The notes beneath the pieces were generated by a model. The model made no database searches. It was not told the DNA's origin and was given only the letters and a program-made list of their open reading frames with translations. The position numbers were made by a program, and so were the translations under genes. From Thunnus maccoyii (Eukaryota; Chordata; Actinopteri; Scombriformes; Scombridae), in assembly GCF_910596095.1 (NCBI RefSeq), contig NC_056540.1:24496501-24560500 (forward strand): 64,000 nt of DNA. Reading direction: 5' to 3'. Positions within the stretch are counted from its first letter, which is position 1; every line of letters begins with the position of its first letter. Of the stretch, positions 24,737 through 36,444 are shown in pieces.

Positions 24737-26519
24737 TTAATTCAACCCTAAAACCTTGACAGCAGCATATATCTTCTCTCTCTTCACTGTTTTCGCATCC
24801 CTCTCTCCACCACTGCCAACTTTTATCACGGAAAAGATGGCAGTTGAATAAAGCCACGTGTCCCTAGCTACCTGAAAAGATATATGGCACAATGTTGTGA
24901 GATGAAAAATGTCAGTATAAATGCACATTAAAAAAATAATAAAAACATATTTAAAAAATGTGTTAGTACCATACTGTGTCTTAAAATCCAATACCTGCTG
25001 ATTGTGTAGATCACCACTGACTGTTACAGCATTTGTGTGCAGGGCATCTGGATTGTAAAATGAAAAAATGATCAGTAATAGAACACACAGCATTAATGTT
25101 AATCAGCCATAGAGGAATACTGTTTGATAGTGTGAGGTATGAGTATAAGTTGTATTACCGTTGCAGTAATAACACTTTTTTTTCTTGACGGCGTAAATCA
25201 GTACGGCTGAAACAATCACACTTATAGCCAAAGCAGCACACAACAGAGACAGAATTATATTGGCTCCTTGACATGACCACATGTTGGCTTCTGAAATATT
25301 AAGAAAAAGAAGAAACAACAAAATTTAATGATGAACAACAGAATATCATTAATCTTTGATGTTTCCTCTTGGTAAGGTGCTTAATATTTGTTTGAGGGAT
25401 TAAACTTCTAACAGAATGACTAAATATGCAAAATATCTAATTTACATGACAGTTACTGTATATGGTAACTGGTACCTTCAATGTCCAGTTTTGCTCCATT
25501 TCCAAATAATATCTCCCCACATGTGGCCATAGCACAGTAGTAAGTCCCAGCATCAGAGGAGCTGACGTTCTTAGAGAAGCTGTAGACACATTTCTGTGGA
25601 GAACGAGCCTCAGGACTCTCTTCACATTGATCATTTCTATTTCTATGAGTGTAAATGACACTGGGATGAGATTCATTTGATCCAGCTCTGAACCAGTGCA
25701 CTCTGTGTTCTTCTGAACACATTTTATTCTCAGAGTCAGAGAGCACTGAACACTGGAGAGTCACAGAGTCTCCTGGACGGACTGGATCAGACGGAAAGTC
25801 TTGAATAACGGCTGTGATATCAGGTTTTGGTCCTGGGAAATGAAGAAAATGATATTTACTTATTTTATCTAAATTCAAAATTGTGTGGTTACTAGAATGC
25901 ATGTTTTGAAATAACTGATTTACTGAATTACATAAAGCAAATATTTAATCGTTTTGAACACAAGAGAGAGATTGAAAATTGAATGTCGGGTATCAATAAA
26001 GTGAATATGAATCTACCTTTGACTCTCAGAAAGGTTCTATTCCAAAGTGTTGATTGTAGTTCAATAACTTGTTGGCAGCAATAAAATCCAGTATCACTCA
26101 ACTTTGTTTTGGTAATATGCAGAACAAATGTTCCACGCTCTTGTTTTGTTGTAATGCGAGGAGTCTTATTAACGTTGGCACTATCAAAGGTGTAAGTGGC
26201 TCCTAAAATTTCAGGAGACTTTCCAGCAACAGCTCTGATCCAAAATAAGTATCCTGATTCTGAGGACTGCCGGTGACATGTCAGAGTCACATCTTCTCCA
26301 ACCTGAACAGTCTTTGTCAAAAAGCTTTCATCATCTGTGCATCCTGACAAATAAATGAAGTGGAGATCAGTGATTAAACAAATATTTAAAATCACATTTG
26401 AACAAAAGTTACTGTAATAAACTTACAAAAATGTAAACACAACAGAAGTGAAACTGAATTTTATACAGATACTTACGCCCACTTGTGAACAAGAGAATCA
26501 CACAAAATATGATCAGCAT
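24737..26519 (-). CDS. Novel immune-type receptor (NITR5)
   Basis: Exons: 26519-26477 leader; 26343-26017 V; 25832-25476 I; 25290-25159 TM; 25047-24995; 24871-24737 with stop. 348 aa, all GT/AG; the V donor keeps the usual AAAG|GTAGAT. The V domain matches NITR3 more than NITR4 at several variable sites (TLTCHR, SGYLFW, CCQQVI), but shares DSANVN with NITR4, so the copies look like mosaics. The I domain carries ALARGE-free GTYYCAMATC and FGNGAK. TM and tail are as in NITR4 (WLYSTAIF, KIYAAV), so no full ITIM. The TM segment has one serine change (VIVSAVLIYAV) and no charge. Confidence 0.88.
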
Positions 26520-29055
26520 CTTCTAGTTAATCCACGTCAGACAGCAGTTAATTTAGGTCGTACTGCAAGATGATTAATCTTAATGTGGTGTTATCAACTG
26601 GGAGGGAACAATGAAATGGGAGGGAGCAGCTTTAAAATAATCTGATTGGTCCATCATCATGTTGGCTTTCAAGCGTATCACCAAAGCGGAAGTGACTTCA
26701 ACCAAATCTTTCCAATTTTGCACACACTTGGTTTCACATCACCTGTCATGAAAACATATATGTCATAGTTATAATTAACACACTCTAAGCAGATTTCTTG
26801 TTCACAGAGGGAAAGTATGAGTAGACATGTAGACATGAAACAGTGTTTTTATTCCATTACTATAACTCTATTTTAACCTTAAGACATTTGGAAACCAACT
26901 CCTGCTGTTATGCTCATCTGTTGTTTCTTTAAAGGCCCTTCACACCTTTGAAGAGGCAGAACATAACACCACATGAAAATAACATTATATTAATGACCAT
27001 TTTCCTGTGTGATGTCCACTTTGACTTTGATCACACTGTAGGTATTCAGTTGGTTGCAATCTGCAACCTCACCACTAGATGCCATTAAATCCTACACACT
27101 GGTCTTTTAAACATATTGTCACATAATAGATATAACTAAGGCCTTCTAAATAAAACCTACCCAATAAAGACTCTTTTGTGATTCATGTATCTCAGTTAAA
27201 TAGGAAAGTAAATAATGGCAAATGAGCTTTTCAGTCATCATGAGTCAAGTTATTTCATGGGCAGTTGTCAACTTAATGATTGTCAACTTACTGCCCAAGA
27301 TGCTACTGCAGCATCTTCAGTCTCTCCATCAGAAAACAGACTCATTCCAGCACAAAGATTCTGTTGCTGTTTATGTGTGGAAAAGGCTTCAAAGCCCACC
27401 CAACTTTAATATACAGTATGTGTATACATTTAGTTAATGCAATAGTTGTCTCTCACTTTAATCTGCTGCCATCTTCTGGTGGGAAGCAGATGAAGAGAGG
27501 AACCAGAAATCAGCAGGCAACAGGTTCATTCAAAGTAATTGAAATGTTTCTGGACTGGTTTAGTTTTTGATTTTAGAGAAGCTTTGAACCCACTGAACTC
27601 TAAACATTCATGTAATGTCAATATAATGAATCAAGTAAGCTCAAGTAATGGGGGTTTTGGTTGAGGCTGTAACGTGTATACCTGGTTTCTCACACTACAT
27701 CTGTGCTGTTCAAGTGTTTAATGGTTCATAAAGGTGATCCTTGTAAAGTCAGAATGTATAATTTAGCCATTTTTATGTCATGTTGTTGCATACCTGGAAT
27801 GATTCTGTAAAGTTTTGTTTGTTTGTTTGTTTTCTCTTGAAATTACAGTGTAGTGAGAAAACAATGGGGGTAACAATTGATTAATCTGCTCAGAATAATC
27901 AGATTATATAAATATAATATATTCAAAAAAAGGGGGGGGGACATCAGTGCATAAATGAAATATTGGGTGATATTTTGAAAAGAGGGAAATGGAGGGGTGG
28001 TAAGAAGGTAATATGCTAACCTGGAAACATAGATATTTCCTTCTGGGTTATAAACATGAATTACAGCTGGAAAATACCAAAACTACTTGTTTATATTTAA
28101 CTTTATGGCTTTAATCTAGACACTAAAAGCCAGACTAATTAGCTGTAAACACTGATGGTAATTTATGCAAAACAAAATGCTCACTGTTAACATGCTATGA
28201 GTAAAATTTCTTATCACATAAAACCTTATTATCATTTTGAAAATGTATTACAACAAACTATCAGCCAACAAACGTTGTTTTTTGTAATGCCTCAAAGAAA
28301 GAAGATATGGATTTGAATCTCAGACATGGTCCAGTTTGTATAGTTATTTGGATGTTTTCCACCACAATCCAAAAGCATGCAGAAAGTCAATTTAAGAGTC
28401 TTAATTACTTGTATGAAATAGATGTGAGTGTGAACTTGAATGAATTGTAAATGACTTGACTATTGTAGATGACTTGAGAATTTATTGTTTAATGAAAACA
28501 CAAATTAAACCAATATTTAGATTTTGATTACATATGGTTTAATCAAATACAATTTCTTTTTTTGACAGTTCATTCTACTATGAATTAGTACATATACAGG
28601 CAGGCAAAACTAACACAAAAGTAGTTAAACTAAAGTGAGCCTGTTGTGGCTCTTGCACCTCTGAACTTAGCACACATCCTGTTGATGCATACAGTCAGGT
28701 CTATTCTGAGCAAATGTTCAGTCGTTGGTCAAATGTCAAAAAAATAACAGCTGCAGCCTGTGTTGGCCAGTGTGGCTGCTGCATGTGGTTTTGCTTTTTG
28801 TTTCAAAAGTAGACACGCAAATGGCCTTTAAACAGTGCTGAGAGACTAGAAACAGACAAGAACTTGTTGATCCATGTTTTCACGTCTATTTTTTTCCATT
28901 TACAAACAAAGAAAACTTATAATATTCTATTACACCAAGTAATGGCTGCACAACATTTTTATGAATGTACTTATCTTTGACTTAAACACACAGTTGTGGA
29001 CAATCAATTACAACATGCAATGATAATCAACGCTAAGCGACCCAGAGTTTGAATT
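26520..29055. other. Array spacer, copy C
   Basis: Near-identical to copies A and B; module 1 near 27463, a 9 nt poly-G tract at 27932-27940, and module 2 near 28640-28810. Promoter-like motifs upstream of NITR5 are retained. No extra gene seen. Confidence 0.55.
27932..27940. repeat. Poly-G tract, 9 nt
   Basis: Shortest of the three alleles of the same duplicated homopolymer site. Confidence 0.85.
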
Positions 29056-29986
29056 TTAATTCAACCCTAAAACCTTGACAGCAGCATATATCTTCTCTCT
29101 CTTCACTGTTTTCGCATCCCTCTCTCCACCACTGCCAACTTTTATCACGGAAAAGATGGCAGTAGAATAAAGCCACGTGTCCCTTGCTACCTGAAAAGAT
29201 ATATGGCACAATGTTGTGAGATGAAAAATGTCAGTATAAATGCACATTAAAAAAATAATAAAAACATATTTAAAAAATGTGTTAGTACCATACTGTATCT
29301 TAAAATCCAATACCTGCTGATTGTGTAGATCACCACTGACTGTTACAGCATTTGTGTGCAGGGCATCTGGATTGTAAAATGAAAAAATGATCAGTAATAG
29401 AACACACAGCATTAATGTTAATCAGCCATAGAGGAATACTTTTTGATAGTGTGAGGTATGAGTATAAGTTGTATTACCGTTGCAGTAATAACACTTTTTT
29501 TTCTTGACGGCGTAAATCAGTAAGGCTGAAACAATCACACTTATAGCCAAAGCAGCACACAACAGAGCCAGGTATATATTTGCTCCTTGACATGACCACA
29601 TGTTGGCTTCTGAAATATTAAGAAAAAGAAGAAACAACAAAATTTAATGATGAACAACAGAATATCATTAATCTTTGATGTTTCCTCTTGGTAAGGTGCT
29701 AAATATTTGTTTGAGGGATTAAACTTCTAACAGAATGACTAAATATGCAAAATATCTAATTTACATGACAGTTACTGTATATGGTAACTGGTACGTTCAA
29801 TGTCCAGTTTTGCTCCATTTCCAAATAATATCTCCCCACATGTGGCCACAGCACAGTAGTAAGTCCCAGCATCAGAGGAGCTGATGTTCTTAGAGAAGCT
29901 GTAGACACATTTCTGTGGAGAACGAGCCTCAGGACTCTCTTCACATTGATCATTTCTATTTCCATGAGTGTAAATGACGCTGGGAT
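29056..29986 (-). pseudogene. 5'-truncated NITR remnant (NITR6)
   Basis: Retains the tail exons (29190-29056 and 29366-29314), the TM exon (29609-29478) and the 3' half of the I exon, down to 29795. Homology with the other copies stops abruptly at about 29986, in the middle of the I domain just upstream of the HPSVIYT-equivalent region. The rest of the I exon, the V exon and the leader are absent. The base before the I-exon donor is C instead of G (GAA C|GTACC). With no start, signal peptide or V domain it cannot encode a normal receptor, although its tail frame is open. It marks the right edge of the array. Confidence 0.85.
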
Positions 29987-31604
29987 TTTTAGTGGGAGTT
30001 TGAATGAGCCGCTACAAGTAAATATCTTTCTTTACTCAAGTTGATTCTGTAGTTCCATTTTGGCCTTTCAACTTTGATGTCTTTGCATTCTGCATTTTTA
30101 CAATAGTAGACACAAACAGCCCTCTCTTTCATTATACTGCTTCCATCTTTTGGTGAGGTGGGGAGGTGATGCAAAGTTTAACAAATGCAGAATCAAGGCA
30201 GCAGTTTCATTCGAAATGCTCCAAATATTTGTTGATCATAGTCCAGCTTTCAATTCTGAGGAATCCTTGAACCCAGTGGACTGTAAACATTCCTCTGATT
30301 GCAATATGATCAGACAACAAAATGAAGGGGATTCTACTGTGTTGTAGTTCAATGTACAGGTAGGAGGACTCACACGCAGACGCTAACAGAGCAGGTGAAA
30401 TTAGAGGGATTTTACTACTATGGATTGTCAAAAAACAAGCTTACAGGTGGCAATGAGAAGGCTGACAAGATTAAAAACAAGTTTAAAAGGCAGAGGCAGG
30501 AAGGAAGGTCACAGACAAGCAGCAAGTTAAAACAAAGGGAACAGATCATAGGCAAGTTTATAAGAGAAGGCAGATATACAGGTAACATGTATATAGTAAT
30601 GGCAGGAATACAGCCATGACTGAAACATAAACAATCTACAAAGTGACTGGAGTAACAAAACTGTTAAAGGAGTAATGAGGGGCAGGTGTCAGAAACTCTC
30701 TGAGGACAACTAAGGTGCAGGTGTGGAAAGATGAGGGCTGCAAAGGTCCATGAAAATGCAGTGGCTAGGGAGAGTTTGTGATGTTAAATGGGGAGAAAGG
30801 GAGACAAGGCGAGTGTCATCATGACAAGCTGATTCTTTTCTCATCTTTTTTGATAACAGCACTTTACAACAGCAATAAGATATATTTTTGGGCATTTAGG
30901 GGCAGCAGAAAAAGCTTTAAACAAAATACTGGCATATTATTAAATTCTGTTGAGGTTGTTAGGAAACAGTTCTATATTTACATATCCAGCAGACACAAAG
31001 CAGCAATAGCATTTTTTTGTATGTGGTTCTGGTCGCATGATGAACAAAGTCCAGTATTCACTCTCCTTTTTTTCTGTCTGCTGTTTAGTGTTGAGGAGGT
31101 AGTGATGAGGGACAGTGGGACCATCAGGGCTTTGTTACTGAAAACATATGTGTGTTGCAGCTGGAAACAAGGTTGACGAGAGTAGTGAGAATCAAAATAG
31201 TGAAGTTGAAAACTCTCCGTAGAGCTGAGGGCTCATCACTACCAGCAACCTCTTTCACATATACCTAGTCATTTGACCTATTGTTAATAAAAAAATATCG
31301 ATGAGTGCAGCTTTAATGCTTGCACTAAAAGATAAGTAAAAGTATCAATACCGTTTTAAGTTAGATAATTTTGAGTGGAGACATATTATTTGTTGATAAA
31401 CCTAAACCTTGTGCCATTTCCTTCACTTTTATGACCTTCTGCACACTTAGCGTTATTATTTTTCCATCTCTCCGTATTATTTGCCAAAAATAAACCAATC
31501 AAGCAGATACACTAAGACTGTATTATTCAGTAAAACAGACACAACTGTAAGTTGTTAAATGTATTTTATTTAACAGGATACTGAAGCACACAGTTGCTGT
31601 TTAA
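29987..31604. other. Spacer between NITR6 and RNase 1
   Basis: Contains a diverged module 1 copy (CTGCTTCCATCTTTTGGT at about 30136) whose similarity to the array spacer continues to about 30310. 30360-30780 looks like the edge of an unidentified dispersed repeat. ORFs here (30778-31176 and others) have no domain. No gene recognised. Confidence 0.45.
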
Positions 31605-32039
31605 TCAGTTGTCAAAGTGTATAATGTCTCTGTCAAAGTGCACAGGAAAGCCTTGTTCACATTTGATTGCAATTCTCCTGGTGCGAGCCTGACCACGGTA
31701 CTGACATTTGGGCTTTCTGGCTTGCTGGTTTTTCAGCGTACAGACAACAATGTCAAAGGGTTGGAGGCTTTTAGTCATTTCACCATATGGCTCTCCTGCT
31801 TGCCCACAGATAGATTTGATTATGTTGGTGGTGGCTCGGATGAAGGTATTAGTCTCCTTACACTCATTGCTGTTGGTCTTGGTGATGCTTCTACTTCGTA
31901 TCACATCATCACACCTGGTAGCACTCATCTGCCCGGATATATGCTGTTCTATAAATTTTCGGTAACGGGGAGAGACACTTGCATCCTGAGAGCACACAGT
32001 GGCAAAGAGCAGCAGCAAACAAGCCAACTGGATCCTCAT
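31605..32039 (-). CDS. Secreted RNase A-superfamily ribonuclease (RNase 1)
   Basis: 144 aa with an N-terminal signal peptide (MRIQLACLLLLFATVCSQ). The catalytic set of the family is present: first histidine in FIEQHI, lysine and signature in CKETNTF, second histidine in FPVHFD. Six cysteines imply three disulfides, as in angiogenin and known fish RNases, rather than four as in RNase A. The start codon follows a good acceptor (TTTTCTTCAG, then AGAATC ATG), so the coding region is one exon behind a 5' UTR intron, as usual in this family. A poly-A signal (AATAAA on the minus strand) is at 31570-31565. Family members cleave RNA and may be angiogenic or bactericidal; which applies here is not visible. 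It is related to, but well diverged from, RNase 2 and RNase 3. Confidence 0.93.
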   Translation of the reverse strand: MRIQLACLLLLFATVCSQDASVSPRYRKFIEQHISGQMSATRCDDVIRSRSITKTNSNECKETNTFIRATTNIIKSICGQAGEPYGEMTKSLQPFDIVVCTLKNQQARKPKCQYRGQARTRRIAIKCEQGFPVHFDRDIIHFDN

Positions 32040-32147
32040 GATTCTCTGAAGAAAAGACAGAATTCACGGCAGTGTAGGTGAGTACTGTGAAACAATTTGC
32101 CATTGTGCAAACTCTTTTTGAGATCCATACTGATTTAACACATTGTA

Positions 32148-32673
32148 CAGTACCGTGCAAAAGTTTTAAGCACTTTAAATGCTTAGATTCTTATCCATAA
32201 TGCAATACCATCAGGGAGGCATCTGATTGGTTCCAAATTTATTCTGTAGCATGATAATGACCCCAAACATACAGCAAGAGTCATAAAGAACTATTTTTGG
32301 CGACAAGAAGAACAAGGAGCCCTGCAACAGATGGTTTGGCCCCTTACAGAGCCCTGATCTCAACATCATGGAGTCAGTCTGGGATTACCTGAAGAGACAG
32401 AAGCAACTGAGATACCTAAATCCACAGAAGAACTGTGGTAACTTCTCCAAGATGCAGGAACAACCGACCTGCCAAGTACCTTGAAAAACTGTGTGCAGGT
32501 GTATCAAGGAAAACTGGTGTTGTTTTAAAGGCAAAGCGTGCTCACACAAAATATTGATTTCATTTAGGTTTCTTTTGTTTACTGAACTTTGTATGAAGTT
32601 AACTGATAAATAAAAACTATTCATGGCATTATTTCACTTTAGTTTTAGTGCCTTAAATATTTGCACAGTACTG
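32148..32673 (+). mobile_element. Internally deleted Tc1-like transposon
   Basis: Both ends are visible: CAGTACCGTGCAAAAG at the left and, inverted, CAGTACTGTGCAAATA at the right, each flanked by TA. Inside is only the C-terminal part of the transposase on the + strand, with the DDE-domain signature DNDPKHTA and a later WPLTEPDLN-like stretch, then stops. Non-autonomous remnant. Confidence 0.85.
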
Positions 32674-35600
32674 TATATGCATACATTTCATGAGGCTGTG
32701 GTCATAATAACTGAATATTGTTCATATTGTGATCAGCTTGTTAGTTTACAAACGTTTTGTAAATAAAATGTGATATTTAATACATATTCCTGAATGTTGA
32801 AGATTAATAGTCATTGTCACCACCAATGTTATCATTTTGCTCTACACAATAAAACATCCTTTACCCCAAAGTCAAAATTTTAAAAAAAGATCTTAATATC
32901 TATTGCACACTACATCACTACATAGTGAAATATCATCTTAGGGGCTCCATAGAAATATTGTGAATACTGACACAATATTGTATTATAAATTTAGTTCTTC
33001 ATAGATTTCACTGAGGGTGAAGTACAGCGTACAGCCATGAGATAAAAGCCCTGCATGATAGCTGGATGATAAAGAGAGAGTAATGAGAAAAACAAACCTT
33101 TTAAGTAAGGTAGAATCGTTATTAGTCCTCTCTTCTTTACTTACTTTGCAGCTATAGAAAATCAATCAATTTATTAGTCAACCAGTTTGTCTTCAGCATA
33201 GCCTATTAAACCGTACTATGTCATAAAAAGCATATTTACCTGTATCTCAAACACAGTGGCAGTGGTTAGCAGTGATGTTTTCTGTAATCTGTCAAATCAT
33301 TTATAGCAGTTGTTTTGACCTTTGGGTTCTTGGCCTGACCACATTGTGGGGAGGAAATTCACGTTGCCACTTTGTTAAACTGGGCAAAGGCAAAACTGTT
33401 TTTACAGTTTTGAAAAAAATTTGTAATAAGGAATTAGCAACATGTTCTCTAGACACTTGATTTGAGTACAACCAAGTCTTTAAAACCTACACACATGCAG
33501 CAGTATGGTTGGTCATGACAAGAAGTGATTCTTCACATTAATTAAGGAAACGTAACTCCTCATGCATTTACATTTATGTGAATTTTGATTGTGTCTTTTA
33601 ATATGTGTATTTTAGGTTGTGCTGGGGTGGTTGTGAGCTTAGGGACAGTCTGTGTCAAGCTTGAAGTAGTTTCAGAGAATTGCACACTGCCAAATAAAAG
33701 TTGTATTCACGAGCAAGGACCACAAACTCAATGAAATGTGAATGATCATTTACTAATTATGAACTTGGGCTGCAGTGTGGTGATTCGTCAGGATACACTG
33801 CAGCTCCCAGGCTCAGCGGACCCCAAAAAACCTTCATGGGAATTCAGTGATAACTGAGCATTGCAGGTTGGAGGGAATGTATGACTGGTAAACTTGGAAG
33901 GACCAAAGACCCATGGCTTTGATGAGATGTTCTGGGACTCCTCAGCTTGAGGCAGACGTGGCTCCTCCGAGAATGAGTGACCGGAAAACAAATCAGACAT
34001 GACAGTACATGATAAGGACTTTCTGACGGTGTGAATGGAACAAGAATCGAGTTGTAACATGACCGGACTCTGTAATGAAGGATGGGTCGAATGAGGAAGC
34101 ATTTTGAGATTTTTGGATTTGTATGTAACATACAAGCTTGTAAAGACTTAGATATGAATCTAGTTTGAAATGGAGTACAAAGAGTTGATTGCTAGTGTGG
34201 TTGGCAAGCCTGCAATAACGTTATGACGACCAGGAATGTGTTCAGCATGGAATATGAATTGGCGAGTGAATGAAAATTGCTTTGGCTTTTGTTAATGATG
34301 TCAACAACTGTAATCCATCCTTACTTTGTTAAGTAAGGATGAAAGAGGACTTCATCATTGTAAAATTGTTGTGCTGCATTCTGTGAACTCTGTATATGAT
34401 AATCCTCTCTGACTATACACTGCTGCCATCTTCTGGTAGGAAGCAGATGGTTTGTTGATTTAACAAATAGGGGATGGAAGTTTTTCTAGCCCATTTAAAC
34501 CACAGGGTCACACTGTGGTCTGAGAAGAAGGAAGTGGGAGTAGAGGAGGTGGGCATTTGGAGTAGATGTATGATGATTGCTTTATAAATGGCAGACTGGC
34601 AACTGACACTCATCATATGGAAACTAACACTGAATAAAGAACGCTTGTGGAATTGACTGAATTGATGAGGTAAGTATAATAAGTATAATAAGTATAATAA
34701 TAAATATACCCTATTCACAAGGTGGCCATTCCTCTGACATCACACTCAGGTCAACTTTAGACTAACTCTTTCCTTCTTGCACATCTTGCTGATATCAGGT
34801 CCCAGTGCTTGTGCTTAATTTGTAAATCAGGTGGTGTGCAAAGCAAAGTGCATGAAAGCTGAAAAGAACAAGCAATGCACACAAATGCCCGCTTATTAAG
34901 CTGTGGGGCTTACAGGCCTCAATTTCAAATAATTTGCATAATATGAATGTTATGGCAATAGTTTAAAATTATTTTAGGCTACTCTGGACAACACAGGTAA
35001 ATGCCCCCAACACCACATGCTTAACTGTGGGGCTTACAGCACTTGCAGTGAGCAATTCATTTCACAACAGGTCTAAAATAGTAAGACAATAATACTTCAC
35101 AGTTCACAATAAAGAATCACACAAAGCTTTCTAAAATTCCATTAGTATTCAAAGATTGGCACAGCAGCCCAATTAAACCACATGAAACAGCGGCCTATTA
35201 ATAGAAAAATGTATGCTTACCATATCCAGTTGTCCAAAACACCCCAAGATTACCTAGCTGCAGACAAAATAGCGAACACAGAGGCAGACATCTTGGACCT
35301 CTACCTCTGCAATTGCCAGGAAATCACGTGACCTTAGCAGCAGAAGTTGGTCTTCTTGTCGTTTTTTTCCCGTGAAGTAGCACACGATTTAAAAAAATAT
35401 ACATAGATTTTAAAAATGGGCCAATATAAATTTAATTCAGTGAGTCTTTAAAAGGTTGCCAGTTCTTTTAAATGTTTTATGTAATGTTTAAATCAAATTT
35501 ATTTATCAAACAATTATAAACAATTTATTAAACAATGTGAATAGGCTATGCCTATGAGACCCTGTGAACTATGGATGAAAGACAGTGATCTTTAGCACTT

Positions 35601-36440
35601 TTATTGCATCTTTTGTTGTGTCAAAATCAAAATTAACCCAGCTATTAATAAAATAATACTCAAATAAACAGTCATCTTTTATGTTTGGGGTCAAATTGAC
35701 CCCAGCAATTTAAACCTACAAAGTACTCTTGTGGAAAAGAGAGAAAATCTGTGCTAGAAACCAAGAACCAGACAGGGACATTTGTGCTCAATCCTGTATT
35801 CCTTCTCTATCAATTCAGTGTTCAGTTCAAAGGAGCTTTACAGGCTTTATTTGCACAGGAAACCTGTGTTTCATTGCCATAGCAAGTGTGAAATAAAAAC
35901 AAAAAGAATTGTGATTTTGCTCTCTGTTATTGTTTTTATTTTAAAAAAATGCAGCTACAGTTGTACCAGTCTGCCACTGAGAGTCGCTGTTCAACTGCTC
36001 TGTTCAGGGGTGCTGCTGTAGTGTCTGAATCTAGAGTACTGAAAGAAAAGAAGAGAGACACACAGTTAATATGACAAAAACAACTAAAATAAAACCATTA
36101 ACCTTGATCATCTGTACATGTGTGCATTGTGTTAGTGATCTGTGATAATAGGCATCGCTGTCTTGGGGTAATTTAGCCAGAAACAGCTCTACTTAAAATA
36201 TCTATTCAGTTACATGGGAGCAGAGCAACTCTGACAGCTGAAACTATATTAAATTAGTTGCAAATTATATCATTAATATGTCGAATTAAGCTGGATCCCT
36301 TCCTGATTAATAACATATTTTAAATTTAAAGTTAGTGTAAAAGAAAACAAGAGACTTCTATTTAACACATTATACATGTTAGAAAATAATTGCTGAAAAC
36401 ATGTGAAAAGACTGTGAACTACATACAAGTGACTTTAAAC
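32674..36440. other. Spacer right of RNase 1
   Basis: At the left it contains the likely 5' UTR of RNase 1. A module 1 copy is at 34420. 34540-34640 shares a segment with 56685-56800 (GGAGTAGATG, TGATTGCTTTATAA, GGAAAC..AACACTGA). An AAGTATAAT microsatellite lies near 34670-34705. ORFs at 33788-34135 and 34413-34718 show no domains. Nothing else recognised. Confidence 0.45.
33240..33275 (-). other. Candidate non-coding first exon of RNase 1
   Basis: On the minus strand the sequence GATACAG|GTAAAT followed by GCTTTTTATGA is shared with sites upstream of RNase 2 (donor at 45891) and RNase 3 (donor at 48798). Conservation of a donor and its flanks upstream of three diverged paralogues suggests a shared 5' UTR exon. 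The outer end is not determined. Confidence 0.45.
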
Positions 36441-36444
36441 GACA

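Larger units (their letters stand above)
20896..25229. repeat. Tandem duplication unit B (~4.33 kb)
   Basis: Second direct repeat, offset 4333 bp from unit C by leader, V, I and exon-5 positions. It contains the leader, V and I exons of NITR4, a spacer, and the tail exons of NITR5. Confidence 0.85.
25229..29548. repeat. Tandem duplication unit C (~4.32 kb)
   Basis: Third direct repeat, containing the leader, V and I exons of NITR5, its upstream spacer, and the tail exons of the NITR6 remnant. The offset to the next partial unit is 4319 bp, measured on exon 6. Confidence 0.85.

Noticed and set aside
18536-27570. ORFs of 64, 71 and 96 aa repeated at 18536, 22886 and 27215
   Set aside because: They recur only because the spacer is duplicated; overlapping frames are equally conserved, and no domain, signal peptide or splice context is present.
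16758-29965. 79 aa ORFs (NLIPVSFTLIEIEM...) in the NITR3-5 I exons, and a shorter 69 aa form in NITR6
   Set aside because: Alternate frame of the I exon; the main frame has the Ig signatures.
31617-32081. 154 aa ORF on the + strand over RNase 1 (and similar ones over RNase 2 and 3)
   Set aside because: Antisense shadows of real RNase exons; no independent support.
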